Below, piece by piece: positions 59,947-64,000 of a stretch of 64,000 nt of DNA. Source of the DNA: JBNLAN01 sp050302175 (GTDB lineage: Bacteria; Pseudomonadota; Zetaproteobacteria; Mariprofundales; Mariprofundaceae). Below the pieces are notes generated by a model. The model searched no databases and had not been told where the DNA came from. It saw nothing but the letters and a program-made list of their open reading frames with translations. Within the stretch, counting starts at the first letter, position 1; every line of letters starts with the position of its first letter. The translations under genes were made by a program, and so were the position numbers. The DNA lies in NCBI GenBank assembly GCA_050302175.1, contig JBNLAN010000014.1:1-64000 (forward strand), read 5' to 3'.

Positions 59947-60753
59947 TCAAAGGCTGTTTCGGGCGCTCTTTCGCAAATAGACGATCCAGGCAATACCGGC
60001 GAGCAGCATGCCGGAAGAGAGTAGCATGCCCATGGTCACGGGGCCGAAGAGAAAGCCGAGCTGCTCATCGGGTTGGCGGAAATTTTCGCAGAAAATTCGT
60101 GCCAAAGCGTAACCGATCAGAAATACGCCAATGCGACTGCCGTTCGGCCACGGTTTGTTTCGTGTCAGCCACAGGAGAGCAAACAGCAGGAAACCTTCCA
60201 GTGCCATTTCGTAGAGCTGGCTCGGATGTCTGGGCTCCGGCCCGGCATGTGGAAAAACCATTGCCCACGGTACGTCGGTGCCAGCAGGAATCACTCGCCC
60301 CCAAAGTTCACCATTGATGAAATTGCCAATGCGTCCGAAGGCGAGGCCAAGCGGGGCAACGACAGTGAAGCGGTCGGTGATGGCAAGGAAAGGCAGCGCT
60401 TTTTTGCGGCAAAACCACCAACCGGCAAAGAGCGAGCCCAAAAATCCGCCATGGAAACTCATGCCGCCTTGCCAAACGTAGAAAATTTCAAGCGGATGCG
60501 AAGCATAGTAGGCCGGATTGTAAAACAGTACATAACCCAGGCGCCCACCGAGGATAACGCCAAAAATCAGCCAGGAGAAAAGATTCTCAAACTGTTGTGC
60601 CGAGATAGCCTGACCCCACTCGCCTCGCTCAATAAGCTGTTTTTTCACCAGGAACCAGGTGGCCAGGAAACCCGCCACATACATCAGGCCGTACCAGTGA
60701 ATAGCCAGGGGACCGATCTGTAAGGCTATGGGATCAATTTGCGGTGCAAGCAT
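59947..60753 (-). CDS. lgt: Prolipoprotein diacylglyceryl transferase
   Basis: 268 residues with about seven spans. It attaches diacylglycerol to the lipobox Cys of lipoproteins. Signature GRIGNFINGELWGR is exact; other conserved parts are HWYGLMYVAGFLATWFLVKK, GGRLGYVLFYNP, GGMSFHGGFLGSL and HPSQLYEMALEGFLLF. The lipoproteins predicted elsewhere in the window would be its clients. Confidence 0.97.
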   Translation of the reverse strand: MLAPQIDPIALQIGPLAIHWYGLMYVAGFLATWFLVKKQLIERGEWGQAISAQQFENLFSWLIFGVILGGRLGYVLFYNPAYYASHPLEIFYVWQGGMSFHGGFLGSLFAGWWFCRKKALPFLAITDRFTVVAPLGLAFGRIGNFINGELWGRVIPAGTDVPWAMVFPHAGPEPRHPSQLYEMALEGFLLFALLWLTRNKPWPNGSRIGVFLIGYALARIFCENFRQPDEQLGFLFGPVTMGMLLSSGMLLAGIAWIVYLRKSARNSL

Positions 60754-60812
60754 GCGGCGAGACTAGCAGGAAGAGCCGGGAGGGAAAGTTATCGAAAGGC
60801 TGACGTTGTGCG

Positions 60813-61382
60813 TTAACAGTTTGCGCCGCACTTTTTCGAGGTGTCGTAAACCAGTTCATAGTAGTGGTTGTCGTTAAACTCGAACTCGCAAATCACCTCC
60901 AGCCCCAGCTTTCGGGTATGTGCATAAAATGAGCGCGGGTTATTTTTGTTCACAAACGTCCCCAGAATCGGATATCGCTTCGCCATCGCCGCTCTCGCAA
61001 AGTCGAAGATGGCTTCAAGCACCCCTGTTCCTCTTACAGATTTATCGATACAGACAGGGCCATACTGGTAGGAGTTATCAATGCTCAATGTTTGCCCCAG
61101 ATAGTGCAGTTCGGGCAGCCCTGTGATCATATGTGCAAACATCGGCCATGCCGACCAGAATTGCCACGAGGCAGCCATCACGTAGGCGATAATCTCTCCA
61201 TCCCTAATTCCGATAAAAAGACCCTGCTCCTTTTGGATGAGATCGGTTAACTGCGCTTTGGTAAATGCCGTGGTGACAAATCCATCCTTTTTATCCTCCT
61301 CGGCAATGGCATCGATCTGATAGCGGTTATGCAGACGCAACACCCCCGGTATGTCGGATAGTTCGGCGATTCGATATTCCAT
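60813..61382 (-). CDS. GNAT-type N-acetyltransferase
   Basis: 189 residues. The start YRIAELSDIPGVLRLHNRYQ and the middle YGPVCIDKSVRGTGVLEAIF fit a GNAT fold with the acetyl-CoA loop at VRGTGVLEAI, and LGTFVNKNNPRSFYAHTRKL gives the later motif. The substrate is unknown; the C-terminus ends KKCGANC, with two cysteines of unknown use. It stands alone between lgt and the methyltransferase gene, on the same strand. Confidence 0.75.
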   Translation of the reverse strand: MEYRIAELSDIPGVLRLHNRYQIDAIAEEDKKDGFVTTAFTKAQLTDLIQKEQGLFIGIRDGEIIAYVMAASWQFWSAWPMFAHMITGLPELHYLGQTLSIDNSYQYGPVCIDKSVRGTGVLEAIFDFARAAMAKRYPILGTFVNKNNPRSFYAHTRKLGLEVICEFEFNDNHYYELVYDTSKKCGANC

Positions 61383-61443
61383 GGTTGGTTTCCTGTTGCG
61401 TTGCTGCTATTCCGGATAAGACTTACCGTACAAGGCTTCCGGG

Positions 61444-62115
61444 TCAACGCGTCGGTGTTTCAACAACGAAGACGAGGAATGGCCAGATAGGCACACCGAT
61501 CCACTTTTTGAAGACTATCGTGCAGCCAAGCTCTTCAAGGGTCAGCAATACCTCGACCGAACGGCATCCGAGTGAGATAGAGGGGAGACGCCAGGCAACA
61601 TCTTCGACTCGGTCCGCGATCCACTTGACCACCGGATTCCGCGGCTCGGTCGAATGGGCAATGCCGATGCGGCCACCGGGGCGAGTCACACGGAAGAGCT
61701 CCCTCACCCCTGCGACAGGGTCGTAGAGCGGGCACATGCTGTAGGTGGAAAGTACGGTGTCGAAATGGCCATCCTCGAACGGCAGGTGGGTCATGTCGCC
61801 GACGATGAGCTCGGCCCGGTTCTCAAGCCCGGCCGACTTTATCCGCTCTTTTGCCTCGGTCAGCATACCGTCACTCATATCGAAAAGAATTGCCTGCCCC
61901 GAAGGGCCGGCCTTTTCCAGCGCCAGCAGCGCGGTCGATCCGGTGCCTGCGCCGCAATCGAGGATTTTCTCGCCGGGCCGAACGGCATGCTCTACCAGCA
62001 TCATTCGACCGCGCTGGTCGGAGCCAGCAGTCAGGAATCCATGTTGCCGATCGTAATGGCTGGCGACATAGTTGTAGACGGATTTGAGCTTGTCGATCTC
62101 CAGCGCATTCCGCAT
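61444..62115 (-). CDS. Class I SAM-dependent methyltransferase
   Basis: 223 residues. SAM-binding motif I is ILDCGAGTGSTALLALEKAG, followed by an acidic loop at FDMSDGMLTEAKER, motif II DMTHLPFEDGHFDTVLSTYS and RVTRPGGRIGIAHST. The layout is UbiE/COQ5-like. Substrate unknown. It is possibly a quinone or small-molecule methyltransferase, but nothing in its neighbourhood decides this. Confidence 0.85.
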   Translation of the reverse strand: MRNALEIDKLKSVYNYVASHYDRQHGFLTAGSDQRGRMMLVEHAVRPGEKILDCGAGTGSTALLALEKAGPSGQAILFDMSDGMLTEAKERIKSAGLENRAELIVGDMTHLPFEDGHFDTVLSTYSMCPLYDPVAGVRELFRVTRPGGRIGIAHSTEPRNPVVKWIADRVEDVAWRLPSISLGCRSVEVLLTLEELGCTIVFKKWIGVPIWPFLVFVVETPTR

Positions 62116-62199
62116 TACTTTCCCACCTTATAAGAACAGATCCTTATCACTAGCGTGGTCTAATAATAAAAAATCGGCAATGAACGAACGATCCTGGGT

Positions 62200-62484
62200 T
62201 TATATGTCTAATCCTATATCAGCATCCTTGTTGCGGAGAAGTTTGCCAATAGACCTAAGAAAGAACGCAATTGCTCTGAAAGGAAGGTCTATAATAAGCT
62301 CGATATAATCGATCCAGTCACCGGTATGTCCGCTGTTTTTTGGCCAGATATAGTGAACCAGAACAAATCCTGTTAAGCAAACGACCAGAACAACCCAGTT
62401 AAAACCGTTAGCAATCAAGTCGTATACAAGGTATGCGCTGATTGAAAAAACGATAATGGATGTAAGTTCTCGAAGAAAATCCAT
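62200..62484 (-). CDS. Small membrane protein of unknown function
   Basis: 94 residues with two or three hydrophobic segments (IIVFSISAYLVYDLIANGF, WVVLVVCLTGFVLVHYIWP, LIIDLPFRAIAFFLRSIGK). Similar-looking proteins with the DLPFRAIAFFLR end occur in other proteobacteria, but no function is known. A good RBS (AGGGAGGGAGCTC) precedes it. Confidence 0.7.
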   Translation of the reverse strand: MDFLRELTSIIVFSISAYLVYDLIANGFNWVVLVVCLTGFVLVHYIWPKNSGHTGDWIDYIELIIDLPFRAIAFFLRSIGKLLRNKDADIGLDI

Positions 62485-62537
62485 ATGAGCTCCCTCCCTA
62501 TGACATAGGGTGAAGGAGAGACTGGATGGTTACAAGG

Positions 62538-63305
62538 TTACATTGCTATCCAGAGCAGCAGGCCGCCGAAGAGGATGCGGTAGATGCCGAAGGCAACAAA
62601 GGTGAAGCGTTTCAGGAAGCTGAGCAGTAGTTTCATGGTGGCATAAGCGGCTAGGAAAGCGACGATGAAACCAGCCAGCAGTGGCATGAGCATTTCGCCG
62701 CTGAAATCCTGCCAGTGCTTCAGAAGGTCGTAGCCGCTGGCGGCAAGCATTACGGGGAGTGCCAGCAGGAATGAAAACTCGGCACTGGTTTTGCGATCAA
62801 GGCCTACCAGCATCGCCCCGATGATCGAGGCGCCGGCACGGCTGGTGCCGGGAACGAGCGCTGCGACTTGTGCAATGCCAATCCATAAAGCCTGTTTGAA
62901 ACTGACATCCTCGACATCGGTGGCTTCGTACACCTTGTTGCGCTGGAGATACTCAACCAGCAGGAAGATCAGGCCGCCAACAATGAACATGGTGGCGACA
63001 ATATCGACGGAGAACATCGCCTTGATCTGTTTGTGAAAGAGGAAGCCGACCGCGCCAACCGGGATAAAGGCGAGTGCCACCTTCTGCCACAGAGCGATGT
63101 GGGCAAGGGTGAGCTTATCGCGGTAGGTGGCGGTGACGGCTAGGATGGCGGCAAGCTGAATGATCACCTCGAAGGCTTTGTTATCCTCAGTTTGCGATAA
63201 CCCTAACCATTCACTAGCCACGATCAGGTGGCCGGTGGAGGAGATCGGCAGGAATTCGGTGATACCCTCGATGATACCGAGAATAATGGCTTGAACGATA
63301 TCCAT
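62538..63305 (-). CDS. uppP: Undecaprenyl-diphosphatase (UppP/BacA)
   Basis: 255 residues with about eight spans. It recycles the lipid carrier undecaprenyl diphosphate for cell-wall synthesis. The catalytic motifs are GIIEGITEFLPISSTGHLIV near the start and PGTSRAGASIIGAMLVGLDR near the middle, both intact. It is on the same strand as the rod operon but separated from it. Confidence 0.97.
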   Translation of the reverse strand: MDIVQAIILGIIEGITEFLPISSTGHLIVASEWLGLSQTEDNKAFEVIIQLAAILAVTATYRDKLTLAHIALWQKVALAFIPVGAVGFLFHKQIKAMFSVDIVATMFIVGGLIFLLVEYLQRNKVYEATDVEDVSFKQALWIGIAQVAALVPGTSRAGASIIGAMLVGLDRKTSAEFSFLLALPVMLAASGYDLLKHWQDFSGEMLMPLLAGFIVAFLAAYATMKLLLSFLKRFTFVAFGIYRILFGGLLLWIAM

Positions 63306-63405
63306 GGATGTTAGTCCTCCGTCGTGGTGAGCACTCTACGGCAGCAAGACGGAATTCCAAGCCGGGATTGCCGTAGTCGGAATCGGTAGCAATATAACAA
63401 TATGT

Positions 63406-63431
63406 TGTGTTTATGGTTATCTATAAACACA
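63406..63431. promoter_or_regulatory. Inverted repeat upstream of a small gene
   Basis: TGTGTTTAT and ATAAACACA form a perfect 9-bp inverted repeat with an 8-base spacer. It lies 75 bases before the 63506 gene in the divergent gap with uppP and looks like a dimeric regulator site. No regulator is identified. Confidence 0.4.
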
Positions 63432-63505
63432 CGTGATAGTTGTCACAGTCTCTCGAGCAGATGGCCCCAGTATTGGCAAATTAGATTCTGGCAAAGGAGA
63501 GCATC

Positions 63506-63721
63506 ATGGAAAAAACTCGTGCCGACCGGATTGTAGAATCATTTTCTGAAGCCAGCAGCTTTCGCGTTGAAAGATTGAAGCGGGGCTTGTTGATCGCCTA
63601 TCAAAATTCGTTTGCGTATTTCGAATCCGAGCAAGGATTCTGGCCGTTTGTTTTTCATGTGGCACAGGCGGGCCATGAAGAGACTCTGGTTTCTGAAGCT
63701 GAAGCAGAATTGCACGCCTAA
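63506..63721 (+). CDS. Small soluble protein of unknown function
   Basis: 71 residues (MEKTRADRIVESFSEASSFR ...). Strong RBS (AAAGGAGAGCATC). It is hydrophilic at both ends with a mildly hydrophobic middle (LLIAYQNSFAYFESEQGFWP). No family recognised. It has its own terminator and an inverted repeat upstream, which supports it as a real, independently controlled gene. Confidence 0.6.
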   Translation: MEKTRADRIVESFSEASSFRVERLKRGLLIAYQNSFAYFESEQGFWPFVFHVAQAGHEETLVSEAEAELHA

Positions 63722-63743
63722 AGTTTCTATTTAGGGATTAATG

Positions 63744-63787
63744 CGCGGGGCAGGAGATGGAACTCCTGTCCCGCGTTTCTTTTTTGT
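63744..63787 (+). terminator. Strong Rho-independent terminator
   Basis: A 13-bp stem CGCGGGGCAGGAG / CTCCTGTCCCGCG (one G-T pair) is followed by TTTCTTTTTT, 22 bases after the stop of the small gene at 63506. Confidence 0.88.
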
Positions 63788-63888
63788 CTGGCTTTCAACT
63801 ATGATTTTCAAATTATGATGTAACAAACCCGATTTTATCCGCGTGATCAGGAAGTGACTATGGCGGAGAGGTTGAGGCGGAGGCTTGC

Positions 63889-64000
63889 ATGAAGGCATTT
63901 TTTTCAACGTTGATGCACTGGCTGGATCTGATTCGGCGCATTTTTATCAACGGTATTTTTCTTGTTTTTCTGCTGGTGCTGCTCATTGCCATGTTTTCCG
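63889..64000 (+). CDS. sppA: Probable signal peptide peptidase SppA, N-terminus (cut by window end)
   Basis: Only the first 37 codons are inside the window: a hydrophilic start with MKAFFSTLMHWLDLIRRIF followed by a hydrophobic segment (INGIFLVFLLVLLIAMFS). This resembles the membrane anchor of SppA. The catalytic part lies beyond the window, so the call is tentative. A short ORF (63860-63892) ends in its start codon (ATGA). Confidence 0.5.
   Translation, partial: MKAFFSTLMHWLDLIRRIFINGIFLVFLLVLLIAMFS

Noticed and set aside
1..64000. CRISPR arrays, insertion sequences and rRNA genes
   Set aside because: No regularly spaced repeats, transposase motifs or rRNA core sequences were found on either strand.

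Overview
This window is a stretch of a Gram-negative bacterial chromosome of moderate GC content that spans the replication-origin region. The outer envelope genes (BamA-like barrel, several lipoproteins, Lgt), the rod-shape operon mreBCD-mrdA-rodA, the yidC-rnpA-rpmH / dnaA-dnaN-recF-gyrB block and the mnmG-rsmG-parA-parB block all fit a proteobacterium. A phosphoribulokinase gene points to carbon fixation by the Calvin cycle. A chemolithoautotrophic proteobacterium, possibly a Zetaproteobacterium such as a Mariprofundus relative, is my best guess; this is inference only and no 16S gene is present.

Layout. 1-2.5 kb is accessory: a DUF4272 gene and what looks like an integron gene cassette (961-1579) with a recognisable attC site but no integrase in view. 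2.5-10.2 kb carries glyQS, an exported Ig-like protein, a FetB-type permease and smc, followed by tRNA-Arg(CCG). 10.3-14.5 kb is a LysR regulator divergent from a redox operon (glutathionyl-hydroquinone reductase, CDGSH protein, cytochrome b561, YceI, pirin). 14.7-20.5 kb has ilvC, two TolB-like beta-propeller proteins and an OmpR/histidine-kinase pair. 20.5-22.5 kb holds small envelope and DNA-repair genes. 22.5-25.9 kb is an accessory patch: an AT-rich FRG-domain gene preceded by a coupled 13-codon ORF, then a GNAT enzyme, an arsenite methyltransferase and a SigZ-like ECF sigma factor, with two nearly identical ECF-type promoters. 26-32.7 kb has trmFO, exported proteins, msrB, and an hda / phosphatidyltransferase / DUF2066 / sspB block, then RNase P RNA.

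33-44.4 kb runs leftward from the origin (BamA-like, mtnA, parB, parA, rsmG, mnmG, prk, mnmE, yidC, yidD, rnpA, rpmH). 44.5-53.4 kb runs rightward (dnaA, dnaN, recF, gyrB, purM, purN, TauE-like). The dnaA-dnaN gap has DnaA boxes and is the likely oriC. Two parS sites sit over the starts of parA and mnmG. 53.4-63.3 kb is leftward: rodA, mrdA, mreDCB, yjbQ, xth, lgt, a GNAT enzyme, a methyltransferase and uppP. The window ends inside a probable sppA gene.

The parts most worth checking are the candidate ECF/arsenic regulon, the FRG gene with its leader ORF, the orphan integron cassette, parS overlapping the parA start codon, and the apparent ATT start of mnmE. I saw no CRISPR array, insertion sequence or rRNA operon.
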